This document shows, piece after piece, positions 26,467 to 35,034 of a stretch of 53,132 bases of DNA (position 1 is the stretch's first letter; each line of letters begins with the position of its first letter). The position numbers and the translations under genes were made by a program. The stretch covers positions 1 to 53,132 of the forward strand of contig JAGBVH010000008.1 in NCBI GenBank assembly GCA_017630405.1, given 5' to 3'. The stretch comes from Alphaproteobacteria bacterium (GTDB taxonomy: Bacteria; Pseudomonadota; Alphaproteobacteria; Rs-D84). The notes under the pieces were generated by a model. The model had not been told where the DNA came from. It was given only the letters and a program-made list of their open reading frames with translations, and did not search any database.

Positions 26467-27480
26467 ATGATACCAGATATGAAAATCGACATTGTCTATC
26501 TGTGGGTTGACGACAAAGATAAAAAATGGCGTACCCAGAAAAACAAATGGCTAAAAATTATCAAAGGTGAAAAACCTATCTATACTGATGCCGCAATCGA
26601 TGCCCGCTGGCGCGACAATGGTGAATTTATGTATTCACTTCGCAGTGTGGATAAATTTGCACCTTGGGTAAATCATATCTATATCATCACAGGTTTTGGT
26701 CAGGTTCCAAAATGGCTGAATACCAAGCATCCAAAAATCACAATTATTCCACACGAACAAATTATGCCGGCGGATGCCCTGCCCACTTTTAACGCGACCG
26801 CGATTGAAATGTGTATTCCAAACATTCCGAATTTATCGGAACACTTTTTGCTGATGAACGATGACATGTTCTTCAATCGCCCCCTGTCTCCAAGTTATTT
26901 TTATGACAAACTGGGGCGCGCACGCATCCGTTTCAGCAACCACGCAAACAGATGCCGTAACATAGGTCGCTGGATGGAAAGCGTTGATGAATACAACCAA
27001 ACGCTAATTTTATCCGCCCAGTTCATAGAAAACATTTTTGGTAAACGCGTTTATAAATATCGCCCATCACATGGTATCGACCCATACCTTAAATCCACAT
27101 GGATTGCATGTCGCAACCATCCGATGATAACGGGCCAAATCGATTCGCAAATCCGCAACAAATTTCGCACAAACAACGAAGTCCAACGCTGGATGTTTAA
27201 CCTTTATGACAAAATCAACAACCGCGCTGTATTTATCCACTCGCGCGCAAAGAAACACTCTCGTCATAAAATTATAAACTTTTTCTATAATGCAATATTT
27301 ATGCCTTGGATTCGGAATTCACCCGTATATTGTACGGACACATCGACCGCCCGCAGCGCATTATTAAAATCCCCAACATTTTGTATTAACGATTCGCGCG
27401 ACACAGATGAAACAATTCTGCGCGACAACGCAAAATTCATGGCGGAACGTTTCCCCGAAAAATCCCAATTTGAAAAATAA
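26467..27480 (+). CDS. Stealth-family capsular polysaccharide phosphotransferase (copy 2)
   Basis: 337 residues with the same blocks as copy 1: IDIVYLWVDDKDKKW, RWRDNGEFMYSLRSVDKF, HIYIITGFGQVPKWLN, MNDDMFFNRPL, HGIDPYLKSTW and FCINDSRDTDET. The two genes share a near-identical central stretch including the same codons around ATGCCGGCGGATGCCCTGCC. The start at ATG 26467 follows GGGATTTAATT; a second ATG (26479) is possible. Last gene of the plus-strand glycan operon. The differing N- and C-terminal parts suggest that the copies have distinct substrates. Confidence 0.92.
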   Translation: MIPDMKIDIVYLWVDDKDKKWRTQKNKWLKIIKGEKPIYTDAAIDARWRDNGEFMYSLRSVDKFAPWVNHIYIITGFGQVPKWLNTKHPKITIIPHEQIMPADALPTFNATAIEMCIPNIPNLSEHFLLMNDDMFFNRPLSPSYFYDKLGRARIRFSNHANRCRNIGRWMESVDEYNQTLILSAQFIENIFGKRVYKYRPSHGIDPYLKSTWIACRNHPMITGQIDSQIRNKFRTNNEVQRWMFNLYDKINNRAVFIHSRAKKHSRHKIINFFYNAIFMPWIRNSPVYCTDTSTARSALLKSPTFCINDSRDTDETILRDNAKFMAERFPEKSQFEK

Positions 27481-27482
27481 AA

Positions 27483-27506
27483 AATCCCCCAGCTGGGGGA
27501 TTTTTT
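27483..27506. terminator. Bidirectional terminator between convergent glycan operons
   Basis: AATCCCCC-AGCT-GGGGGATT stem, T run to the right and A run to the left; touches the stop codon of the gene at 27505. Confidence 0.9.
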
Positions 27507-28524
27507 ATTTCACTGCTATAAATTCCATAATATTATCGCGAAGTTTTTCCATTTCCTTGGTCGGCGGATTACTTAACACACCATTACGGTTCAACCCACG
27601 CAACAAATTCCGCGCCACCACCATATCGTCCTCGTTATCCAGTCGCTTAACCTTGCCAAACGCCTTGGCAATAAAGTGCCACTGGAAATTCTTGGACCAT
27701 TGCTTCATTTGATATTCGCTGGCGCGCTGTTTATAAATTTTGTATGACGCTGTCAATCCCTCGCACAGACTTTTCATAATCCGCAATTGCTTGGCGGACA
27801 ACACAATTCCACCAAAATTCGGCACATAGAAATACAACGGCAACGGCACAATCGTCACACGCGGATTTTTAAGCATAACCTCACTCCACCAAGGGAAATC
27901 TTCAAACAATATCCCCTTGATATATGGCATATCCGCAATCAGGTCGCGCCGATAAAGATTCTTCCATACCTGACAATGTTTTATCAGCCACTTCTTTTTC
28001 TTGTCCCCTGCGTTATGTGTTTTTTCGGTCGCATATTCATATACATCATCTGTGATAAGTGTCTGAACATTTGCGACATTATACTTTTTGTTTATACGAC
28101 GCGGGATAACATTGTCCGTATCCATATGTAAAAAGTGCCGTATCATCAACTGAGGACGATAGATTCTGTCATATGTAAACGACACAATATCCGACCCGTC
28201 ACGCTTGGCCAAACGATATGTAATTTCCATGGTCTGGGGATGAATAAAGTCATCACTGTCCAAATACAAAATATATTCACCACGCGCCACCTTGAATCCC
28301 GCATTACGCGCATCGGACAGCCCGCCATTTTCTTTGTTTACAATTTTGAAACGCTTGTCTTTTTTGGCAAATTCCGCCAGAATTTTATCACTGTTATCAG
28401 GACTGCCATCATTAACGCATATCGCTTCCCAGTCCTCGAAAGTCTGATTTTGCACACTTTCCAGACATCTGCGCAAATATTTTTCAACATTATAAACTGG
28501 AATAATCACAGAAATCGCAGGCAT
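27505..28524 (-). CDS. Family 2 glycosyltransferase
   Basis: 339 residues. GT-A fold N-terminus: SVIIPVYNVEKYLRRCLESV, CVNDGSPDNS, GGLSDARNAG and the metal-binding LYLDSDDFI. The C-terminal part has VIKHCQVWKNLYRRD-like family features and ends in a helical region. It adds a sugar to the surface glycan. It is a paralogue of the next gene upstream (28540), sharing nearly the same first 60 residues. AGGGGG lies before the ATG. Last gene of the minus-strand glycan operon. Confidence 0.9.
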   Translation of the reverse strand: MPAISVIIPVYNVEKYLRRCLESVQNQTFEDWEAICVNDGSPDNSDKILAEFAKKDKRFKIVNKENGGLSDARNAGFKVARGEYILYLDSDDFIHPQTMEITYRLAKRDGSDIVSFTYDRIYRPQLMIRHFLHMDTDNVIPRRINKKYNVANVQTLITDDVYEYATEKTHNAGDKKKKWLIKHCQVWKNLYRRDLIADMPYIKGILFEDFPWWSEVMLKNPRVTIVPLPLYFYVPNFGGIVLSAKQLRIMKSLCEGLTASYKIYKQRASEYQMKQWSKNFQWHFIAKAFGKVKRLDNEDDMVVARNLLRGLNRNGVLSNPPTKEMEKLRDNIMEFIAVK

Positions 28525-28539
28525 ATTTTCCCCCTATTT

Positions 28540-29313
28540 TTATTTAAACAAATTCATCAACTTGCGCAGTCGCCAAAGTCTCATCACGCCATGCTTTTTT
28601 GCGAACGCGCGCCGATATTCTTTACCAATTTTATATTGCATTTTCACACGTGCATGATGCGCAGCATCACGCGAATTAAGCGCAGAATTTTCATTAAACA
28701 TATAGTGATAATTTACATACGGCACAATTGCGACAGCCTTTGCCTTCTCAATCGCATTTAATACAAACAAAGTATCTTCTTGGGCAATCAGTTTTGTATC
28801 AAACTTCATCTTGTTTTTCTTGATAAATTCAGCATTAAACAAATACCTCCACACATAGGAATCGGTCAAAGCCCATGTTGTGCGCAACTTGTCCGCAATC
28901 GTATAACGCACATCAACAGATTTATAAACAATTGGACGACAATGCTTGTTATTACTTACAAAACCACAGCATACCATATCAGCATCTGTATCCCCAGCAA
29001 CGGTTAACATATGCTGATAAAAATCGGCATCGACCCAATCATCCGCATCTAAAAAGTGGATATATTTCCCATCCGCATTTTTTATTCCATCATTACGCGC
29101 AGCAGACACACCCGCATTTTTCTTGGTAATGATTTTAAAGCGAGCATCGCGCGCCGCATATTCAGCCAAGATTTCACCACTGTTATCAGGGCTGCCATCA
29201 TTAACACATATTGCCTGCCAGTCGTCAAAAGTCTGTGCAATCAGACTATCCAAACATCTGCGCAAATACTTTTCCACATTATAGATTGGTATAATTATCG
29301 AAACGACTGGCAT
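28540..29313 (-). CDS. Family 2 glycosyltransferase
   Basis: 257 residues: SIIIPIYNVEKYLRRCLDSL, CVNDGSPDNSGEIL, GVSAARNDG and the acidic HFLDADDWVD. It is shorter than its paralogue at 27505, lacking most of the C-terminal extension. A good ribosome site (AAAGGATATTGCT) precedes the ATG; gaps to both neighbours are 15-16 bases, so it is co-transcribed. Confidence 0.9.
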   Translation of the reverse strand: MPVVSIIIPIYNVEKYLRRCLDSLIAQTFDDWQAICVNDGSPDNSGEILAEYAARDARFKIITKKNAGVSAARNDGIKNADGKYIHFLDADDWVDADFYQHMLTVAGDTDADMVCCGFVSNNKHCRPIVYKSVDVRYTIADKLRTTWALTDSYVWRYLFNAEFIKKNKMKFDTKLIAQEDTLFVLNAIEKAKAVAIVPYVNYHYMFNENSALNSRDAAHHARVKMQYKIGKEYRRAFAKKHGVMRLWRLRKLMNLFK

Positions 29314-29329
29314 AGCAATATCCTTTGTT

Positions 29330-30226
29330 TTACATTTTCAACATTTCGGCCGCAACAGTCCCAGGTTTTGGATTCTTGGCCTGTTGATATGTTGTCTTTT
29401 GAAAGAAAGCCCCACTTGTCACTTCCTTAAAAGTTTTTTCATCATATGGTTTGTCATGATATGCCCACCACAGCGCATGAGTTGGGTCCTGATCAACATG
29501 CAGCATTTTTTCAAAGTGTTTTTTCGCACGCGGATCATTCATAACCATTGTCTTAAACAACAACTGATGCATAAAGTAATCGAACGGACCGTTTTCATGA
29601 ATCCAATAATCCAACATCATTGCGCGCCACGCATCCAACAGATATGCACCCTTGCGCGAACGAATGAAACAGTTCTGCATATAACTGTATGGACTGCCGA
29701 CATTTTGTCCCGCCATATAAACAAAGAAGTCCTCGTTTGCAATCCAGTCTGGAATTGGTTCGGTCACAAACCCGGTTGAATCCAACCAGAAGCCCCCATG
29801 ATTATACAGCAATTCTACACGACAAATATCCGCAAAATGCGCATGTGAAATCTTGCCTGCTTTGCGCTTTTTCATAATAATATCTGGCAATGTTATATAA
29901 TCAAAAACTGTCTTTTCATCCAGCACAACCAGTTCCTGTTTACAGTGTCTGCGCACACTGCGGAAACACGCCTTGACCAAAGGAGGCGCATTATCTTCAC
30001 CCTGCAACCACAATGTAAAAATTTTATCATTCTTGTCATTATTAACAACCTTGCGTTCTTTAACCGCCGCAGCCGCCGGCAGATATCGCTGAAAATATTT
30101 TGGAATCACGCGTGAAATTATCGCGCTTCTGACCTCGCGTCTTTTAACCCTTGACCGCCAGAACCAGTTCAAAATATGTCCCTGCACGATAATTTTACTC
30201 ATTGCCCACATACGCTTAATATTCAT
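29330..30226 (-). CDS. Capsular polysaccharide synthesis-type glycosyltransferase
   Basis: 298 residues. ISHAHFADICRVELLYNHGGFWLDSTGFVT is the signature region of the capsular-synthesis/GT32-like group, in which the Asp residues bind metal and sugar nucleotide. The N-terminus is basic (KRMWAMSK, RSRVKRREVRS), fitting membrane association. First gene of the minus-strand glycan operon, read toward the two GT2 genes. GGGTTAGAT precedes the ATG. It follows the recA microORFs and a weak terminator-like hairpin, so some readthrough from recA is possible. Confidence 0.88.
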   Translation of the reverse strand: MNIKRMWAMSKIIVQGHILNWFWRSRVKRREVRSAIISRVIPKYFQRYLPAAAAVKERKVVNNDKNDKIFTLWLQGEDNAPPLVKACFRSVRRHCKQELVVLDEKTVFDYITLPDIIMKKRKAGKISHAHFADICRVELLYNHGGFWLDSTGFVTEPIPDWIANEDFFVYMAGQNVGSPYSYMQNCFIRSRKGAYLLDAWRAMMLDYWIHENGPFDYFMHQLLFKTMVMNDPRAKKHFEKMLHVDQDPTHALWWAYHDKPYDEKTFKEVTSGAFFQKTTYQQAKNPKPGTVAAEMLKM

Positions 30227-30263
30227 ATCTAACCCTTTTTTTTATTATCTTTTATCTGACAAA

Positions 30264-30294
30264 TAACCCCCAGCCAAGCACGCACCGACTGGGG
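30264..30294 (-). terminator. Terminator-like hairpin after the recA microORFs
   Basis: Minus strand CCCCAG, a 15-base loop, CTGGGG, then GTTATTTG. The T run is broken, so termination may be partial. Confidence 0.45.
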
Positions 30295-30303
30295 ATTAAA
30301 TCC

Positions 30304-30360
30304 TTACCATTCATCTGATTCTTTTTTTATTTTTCGATAAATATATTCCGTTTCACGCAT
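30304..30360 (-). CDS. 18-residue microORF downstream of recA
   Basis: Encodes MRETEYIYRKIKKESDEW. It is preceded by AAAAGGAGTAATCT, a near-ideal Shine-Dalgarno at good spacing, and lies 16 bases after the first microORF. Such a strong ribosome site on so short a frame is unlikely by chance, but expression is not proven. The peptide is amphipathic and highly charged. Function unknown. Confidence 0.5.
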   Translation of the reverse strand: MRETEYIYRKIKKESDEW

Positions 30361-30376
30361 AGATTACTCCTTTTGT

Positions 30377-30400
30377 TCAACCGTCCATATCGTTTTTCAT
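30377..30400 (-). CDS. 7-residue microORF directly after recA
   Basis: Encodes MKNDMDG and stops with TGA. It is preceded by AAAGGAGGACATCT, the best Shine-Dalgarno in the window, 18 bases behind the recA stop codon. It could be a leader peptide that couples ribosomes to the second microORF, or a ribosome standby site. No known peptide is recognised. Confidence 0.42.
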   Translation of the reverse strand: MKNDMDG

Positions 30401-30418
30401 AGATGTCCTCCTTTGGTT

Positions 30419-31495
30419 TTATTCCTCTGTTGGCATCACATCATCGTCATCATCGATTGGGCCCGTTGTCATTTCTTCGGCAATCCCCGATGAACGCGCC
30501 ATAATTTTATTCAGCAATTCTTCCTGAATATCTGGATGATCCTTTAACCACTGACGCGCATTGGCTTCCCCCTGCCCCATGCGTTCACTGTTATAAGAAT
30601 AGAAACTGCCCGCTTTTTCAATCAGATCATACTTCACACCCATATCCAAGATTTCGCTGATGCGTGAAATACCTTCGCCATACATAATTTTGAAATCAAC
30701 CGTACGGAAAGGTGGCGCAACTTTATTCTTTACAACCTTTACACGTGTTTCATTACCGATAATATTTTCTTTGTCCTTAATCTGACCTGTACGGCGGATA
30801 TCAAGGCGCACAGACGCATAGAACTTTAACGCATTACCACCAGATGTTGTTTCAGGATTACCAAACATAACACCAATCTTCATACGAATCTGGTTAATAA
30901 AGATAAGTAATGTATTACTGCGTGATACAGACCCAGCCAATTTTTTCAAACTCTGACTCATCAATCGTGCTGTTGTACCAACAAATGAATCACCGATATT
31001 ACCTTCCAATTCAGCCTTGGGCACCAATGCCGCAACACTGTCGATAACAACAACATCAACCGCACCCGACTTAATCAATGTATCCGCGATTTCCAATGCC
31101 TGTTCACCAGAATCAGGTTGTGAAATAATCAAATTAGAAACATCAACACCCAACTTTTTAGCATAACTTGGGTCCAACGCATTTTCCGCATCGATATACG
31201 CACATGTACCACCCTTTTTCTGGGATTCAGCAACCGCATGCAACGCCAATGTTGTTTTACCAGAACTTTCCGGCCCATAAATTTCAACAATACGCCCTTT
31301 TGGATAACCACCAATACCAAGCGCAATATCCAAACCCAACGAACCCGAAGATATCGCTTCGATATTCTGTTGTGAACCATCACCCATTTTCATAATGGCT
31401 TCTTTACCAAACTGTTTTTGGATTTGTGCCAGCGCAGATTCCAATGCCGGATTTTTGGCAGGCGCGCTATCTTTTACAACTTCTTTTTTTGCCAT
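30419..31495 (-). CDS. recA: Recombinase RecA
   Basis: 358 residues. Walker A GPESSGKT at 74-81, Walker B region [20 protein letters not shown], loop L1/L2 regions ([55 protein letters not shown]) and an acidic C-terminal tail ([11 protein letters not shown]). It forms the strand-exchange filament and activates LexA cleavage. AAAGGGGAAAG precedes the ATG. It has its own promoter with near-consensus boxes, but no GTTC-N7-GTTC or CTGT-N8-ACAG type SOS box is visible in the 60-base gap to the MFS gene. Two microORFs follow. Confidence 0.98.
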   Translation of the reverse strand: MAKKEVVKDSAPAKNPALESALAQIQKQFGKEAIMKMGDGSQQNIEAISSGSLGLDIALGIGGYPKGRIVEIYGPESSGKTTLALHAVAESQKKGGTCAYIDAENALDPSYAKKLGVDVSNLIISQPDSGEQALEIADTLIKSGAVDVVVIDSVAALVPKAELEGNIGDSFVGTTARLMSQSLKKLAGSVSRSNTLLIFINQIRMKIGVMFGNPETTSGGNALKFYASVRLDIRRTGQIKDKENIIGNETRVKVVKNKVAPPFRTVDFKIMYGEGISRISEILDMGVKYDLIEKAGSFYSYNSERMGQGEANARQWLKDHPDIQEELLNKIMARSSGIAEEMTTGPIDDDDDVMPTEE

Positions 31496-31522
31496 AAACT
31501 TTCCCCTTTATTTCTTAAGGAA

Positions 31523-31551
31523 ATCATACAAATAAAAACCCGAAAATGCAA
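31523..31551 (-). promoter_or_regulatory. Promoter for recA
   Basis: Minus strand TTGCAT (31546-31551), 17 bases, TATGAT (31523-31528), just after the stop codon of the MFS gene. No LexA-type operator is seen around it. Confidence 0.65.
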
Positions 31552-31554
31552 GTA

Positions 31555-32739
31555 TCACTTTCGCGCAGCCAGCACCAAAATACTAAAGACACCAATCCCC
31601 GCAGAAACCAACCAAACCGCCGAAGTTGCACCAAAAATCGCAATCATAGCCGCACCCAAAATTGGTGCCAAAACATTAGGCAAATTGGCACTGGTACGGA
31701 ATACACCATAATACTTGGTCTGTTGTGATTTTTTCGTATTATCAAAGAACAACAAATCATGTACAGATTCCATCAACGCCCCCGAAAACTGCCATGCAAC
31801 AAATATCGCCAGCAAAGGAACGCCCGTCACAACGGTTGCCAATGCTGCCAAAACAGCAAACGAACCAAACCCAAGGAACATCCATATATTTTTTCCGAAT
31901 CTGCGCACTAAATGCCCCATCATTTCGCTAAGCAACAAATAAGGAATTATACCCAATGTCAAAACCCAGCCCAACGCATCCTTGCTGAATCCATTTTCGA
32001 TAACAACAATTGGCACATATAGCACACGCATCGCACGCAAAGAATAATATCCAAAATTCACCAGATACGCACGCAACATCCCCGGCAACTTGAAAAACGC
32101 AACTGTATTTCTCCACAATGCTTTAAATGTTTTATTCGGATTAATTGCACGAACCTGTTTATCCTCTTGTACAACCCCGAAATATTTGAACAACATCCAA
32201 CATGCCAAATAAATCATAGCCGAGCCAAAGAATGCCGCCCTGTTATCAAAATGATTTGCAATCGCCACTGCAACAGTCGGTGCAAACAACGCACCAACAT
32301 TCGCCCACAAATGATATCGCGAATTAAGCCGCGCCATACCAATATTCTTGGAAAAATCAGACATAAACAAAGGAATCATCACACCAACCAAAGTAGTCGC
32401 AATTCCTGTTGTATAATCCAATATAATAAATGTGCGTGGCAATATAGAAAAACTCATCATCGTATAACACACCACCAACATCAACAGCACAAAATAAAAA
32501 ACACGCGTCTTGGAAAATTGTCTGAATATCTCATTGGCAAACAGCCCAACCACAAAACAGAATACCGAATACAACGCAACATAAACACCAACAATTGCGC
32601 TACTGCGGAAAATTTCCAAAATCACCAATGAATAAACAGCATTATAAACACCGTCAGCAAACCCCGTAAACAACCCAAGATTTGCGAACGAAAATCCACT
32701 TACTTTTTTATTAACAGAAATATACTTGTCCCTTGCCAT
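31555..32739 (-). CDS. Major facilitator superfamily transporter
   Basis: 394 residues with about 11-12 hydrophobic helices separated by short loops and a central loop near 185-200 (VQEDKQVRAINPNKTFK). General MFS layout with basic loop motifs (FRQFSKTRVF, LVRRFGKNIW). Substrate unknown. The translation start has no Shine-Dalgarno; an extended -10 promoter ends eight bases before the ATG, so the mRNA is probably leaderless. It ends 60 bases before recA, but recA has its own promoter. Confidence 0.85.
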   Translation of the reverse strand: MARDKYISVNKKVSGFSFANLGLFTGFADGVYNAVYSLVILEIFRSSAIVGVYVALYSVFCFVVGLFANEIFRQFSKTRVFYFVLLMLVVCYTMMSFSILPRTFIILDYTTGIATTLVGVMIPLFMSDFSKNIGMARLNSRYHLWANVGALFAPTVAVAIANHFDNRAAFFGSAMIYLACWMLFKYFGVVQEDKQVRAINPNKTFKALWRNTVAFFKLPGMLRAYLVNFGYYSLRAMRVLYVPIVVIENGFSKDALGWVLTLGIIPYLLLSEMMGHLVRRFGKNIWMFLGFGSFAVLAALATVVTGVPLLAIFVAWQFSGALMESVHDLLFFDNTKKSQQTKYYGVFRTSANLPNVLAPILGAAMIAIFGATSAVWLVSAGIGVFSILVLAARK

Positions 32740-32747
32740 AGCAATTA

Positions 32748-32756
32748 ATTATATCA
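32748..32756 (-). promoter_or_regulatory. Extended -10 promoter abutting the MFS gene (leaderless predicted)
   Basis: Minus strand TGATATAAT, a perfect extended -10 (TG-N-TATAAT), ends eight bases before the ATG at 32739. The -35 region is only T-rich. Transcription should start about two bases before the ATG. Confidence 0.6.
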
Positions 32757-32767
32757 TAAAAACACAA

Positions 32768-32796
32768 CAAAAAAAATCCGCAATTGCGGATTTTTT
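32768..32796 (-). terminator. Rho-independent terminator after the barrel gene at 32798
   Basis: TCCGCAATTGCGGA palindrome (32777-32790) with long A and T runs on either side; works for minus-strand transcripts and could work both ways. Confidence 0.88.
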
Positions 32797-32797
32797 A

Positions 32798-33523
32798 TCA
32801 GAACAAAATATTAACCTGTGCACCAATTTGAATATCATCACTTTCAAATTCGTATCCAATATTTCCAACATATTGTGTACGACCATATTCACGAACCAGT
32901 TTGAAATCCAACCATTCCTGATCAAAATCCTGACCGGTCACACGGTCTTTATTTGTAGCCTTGCGGAATGTAAGTGCCGAACCAAAACGCCAATCTGGCG
33001 CAATTCTAAAATACGCTTCTGGCATAAAGTCGATATACGCCATACCACGCGTATCATCAAAAATCCAACTGGACTTTAATGTCGCCGCCAATGTCAAACC
33101 AGCCATCTGACGCCCCAAACGCACACCAGCATAATATGTAGAATCCGCATAATAAGGCGTACGAACATGAGAACTGCCACCGAATTTAAATCCGAACAAA
33201 ACATCAGATATCATCCCAGAATTATCACTAGCATTTGCCATACGATAAACACCAGCAACATCAATTGCTGCAAAGCCATCTTCATCACCATTAAAGTCAT
33301 GCTGATAATGAACATTTGCGCCCAATGCCAAACGATCATTCATACCATACGAAAAACTCTGTCCCAGACGCAAAATATGATCCCAATAAGAAACACTTGT
33401 CTTGGTCAGTATTTCTTCACGCGCCTGCAAAAACAAAGGATCCGACGTATCGCGCGACAAATCATTCGCACGCGCACCACCGATTACCCCTGCAATCAAA
33501 AATAAAGATAATAATTTACGCAT
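32798..33523 (-). CDS. Outer-membrane beta-barrel protein, unknown family
   Basis: 241 residues: signal peptide RKLLSLFLIAGVIGGARA, then alternating amphipathic strands (FSYGMNDRLALGANVHYQHDF, YYAGVRLGRQMAGLTLAATLKSSW, LDFKLVREYGRTQYVGNIGYEF) and terminal aromatic residue (VNILF). This is the usual porin-like pattern of about ten strands. The specific family is not recognised. It follows another barrel gene (33595) on the same strand; a hairpin lies between them. Confidence 0.8.
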   Translation of the reverse strand: MRKLLSLFLIAGVIGGARANDLSRDTSDPLFLQAREEILTKTSVSYWDHILRLGQSFSYGMNDRLALGANVHYQHDFNGDEDGFAAIDVAGVYRMANASDNSGMISDVLFGFKFGGSSHVRTPYYADSTYYAGVRLGRQMAGLTLAATLKSSWIFDDTRGMAYIDFMPEAYFRIAPDWRFGSALTFRKATNKDRVTGQDFDQEWLDFKLVREYGRTQYVGNIGYEFESDDIQIGAQVNILF

Positions 33524-33552
33524 AATTCCCCCCAGATTTTTTCACAATATCT

Positions 33553-33572
33553 GCCCCCATTTTATTGGGGGC
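33553..33572 (-). terminator. Hairpin between the two barrel genes
   Basis: GCCCCCA-N6-TGGGGGC, a strong seven-pair stem. On the minus strand it is not followed by a clean T run, so it may be an mRNA-stabilising or attenuating structure rather than a full terminator. Confidence 0.4.
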
Positions 33573-33594
33573 ACGATTATATTTTGCATATTAA

Positions 33595-34833
33595 TTAGAA
33601 CTGGAATATAGCCTGAACACCAACAGATGTTTCAGTATATCCATCTAACTTGGCTTTACCCAGCGGTGTAAGCGTGGACAAATCAGAACCATCACCCATG
33701 ATTACACCTTCTTGCATTCCATAATAATCCAATACTTTGCCATCAGCATTATCATAGAATGCTGTTTTCAAATACAGATTCAAAGCAAAACTATCATTTG
33801 GCTGCCAACCAATTGCCCCCTTAATAGAAGCCTGATTATGCCAATCATAGTCACCATAAATCGCTTCCAGGTTCAATGTCCAATCTTCGTTCAATACGGT
33901 AAATACACCCAATCCTGCTTCGATATACATTGCGCTGTCGTCAATTGCATATGGCAAATAAAACGCAGCATCGCCACCAGAAACCGTTTTGCCTTCTGTA
34001 TAATAACCATAAGAATCGCCTTCCAAGTCAATATACCATGCACGCCCCAAACCATAGATTGTAGAGGTCGCAACCTTATACCCTGCTTTTAAATCCAAGA
34101 TAAAGTTATTGGAAATATCTTTTTGATGTTGGAAATATGCAGAGGCTGTTGCAATCCAATCGTTATTATCAACAAAGCGCCACTGTGCACCCAGACCAAA
34201 CAAATTCAAACCACTGTCATCCATCTTATCATCTGGTGATTCATTGTCATTCCATTCCGCCTTGTATTCCGAAGAATCATAACGCAGCATACCCAAAACA
34301 GCAAATCTGTCTGTGATACCATAACTAAAGTCTTCCTTGATAACAAATTGATTTGCGCTTAATTCACCAGACAAAGGCATACTCAACCCAGAAACATCGA
34401 TATCAAATGAACTCATATTATATGACAAATCTGTCACAGAACCAAACATACCACCCAATGGCTGAAAGAATGGATGCGCCAAATAATATTTACGCTTCAA
34501 TTTACCTACAACAGTTTCACTGCGTGTCTTGCGAACCATTGTTTTACTTGATTTTGCCGAAGCAGAATTTGCGCTGTCATATTGTTTATACAACGCACTA
34601 CGATTTGCAGGTTTTGCATAATACAAATCGCCACCATCAGACTGTTCATAAGTCTTGGTATATGTGCGTGTTTGATATTTTTCATAGTTAACTTTCTGGC
34701 GTTCACGGGTGGACGGCGCACTTGTCAAATCCACACTTGACCCCGCGCGCGTACCAATATTTGTTGCCGCATTTGCGCCAAAAGAACCCAAAACGGCCAA
34801 AGCACCAACCACAACTGACAAAGACTTTTTCAT
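33595..34833 (-). CDS. Outer-membrane beta-barrel protein, unknown family
   Basis: 412 residues from the ATG at 34833 with AAAAGGAGTTGTTTATT upstream; the frame is open further but that part is not coding-like. Signal peptide KKSLSVVVGALAVLGSFGANA. Residues 22-115 are a Ser/Thr/Tyr/Lys-rich plug-like region (TYTKTYEQSDGGDLYY). The remainder alternates in barrel fashion (FSYGITDRFAVLGMLRYDSSEY, LDLKAGYKVATSTIYGLGRAWYIDL) and ends VQAIFQF with the terminal Phe needed for barrel assembly. It shares phrases such as SYGITDRFA/SYGMNDRLA with the downstream barrel, so the pair are distant paralogues. Confidence 0.82.
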   Translation of the reverse strand: MKKSLSVVVGALAVLGSFGANAATNIGTRAGSSVDLTSAPSTRERQKVNYEKYQTRTYTKTYEQSDGGDLYYAKPANRSALYKQYDSANSASAKSSKTMVRKTRSETVVGKLKRKYYLAHPFFQPLGGMFGSVTDLSYNMSSFDIDVSGLSMPLSGELSANQFVIKEDFSYGITDRFAVLGMLRYDSSEYKAEWNDNESPDDKMDDSGLNLFGLGAQWRFVDNNDWIATASAYFQHQKDISNNFILDLKAGYKVATSTIYGLGRAWYIDLEGDSYGYYTEGKTVSGGDAAFYLPYAIDDSAMYIEAGLGVFTVLNEDWTLNLEAIYGDYDWHNQASIKGAIGWQPNDSFALNLYLKTAFYDNADGKVLDYYGMQEGVIMGDGSDLSTLTPLGKAKLDGYTETSVGVQAIFQF

Positions 34834-34930
34834 AATAAACAACTCCTTTTGGTGGAAATTATACCATAAAACACAAACATATAAAAGAATAAAATACCAT
34901 ACAAGACCCTGCCCCGCAAAACTGGGAACC

Positions 34931-35034
34931 AAATAAATTATAATGATTTAGATAAAAGTAAATCGGGCATCGTAGTGTACAAATGCTACATGAGATGCCC
35001 GATTTGCTTTTAGATGAATTATTCTAATTTATTT
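34931..35034 (-). repeat. Palindromic 3'-end element, copy 2 (after secB)
   Basis: Two 41-base arms (34931-34971 and 34994-35034) match at about 34 positions; the inner 12 pairs AAATCGGGCATC/GATGCCCGATTT are perfect. The 22-base centre reads GTAGTGTACAAATGCTAC plus ATGA. The right end AATTTATTT supplies the secB stop codon. This is the clearest copy of the family. Confidence 0.85.

Noticed and set aside
34931-35034. Palindromic element as an ordinary rho-independent terminator only
   Set aside because: Stem is far longer than needed, the 22-base centre is conserved, and clean T runs are lacking; termination may be a side function.
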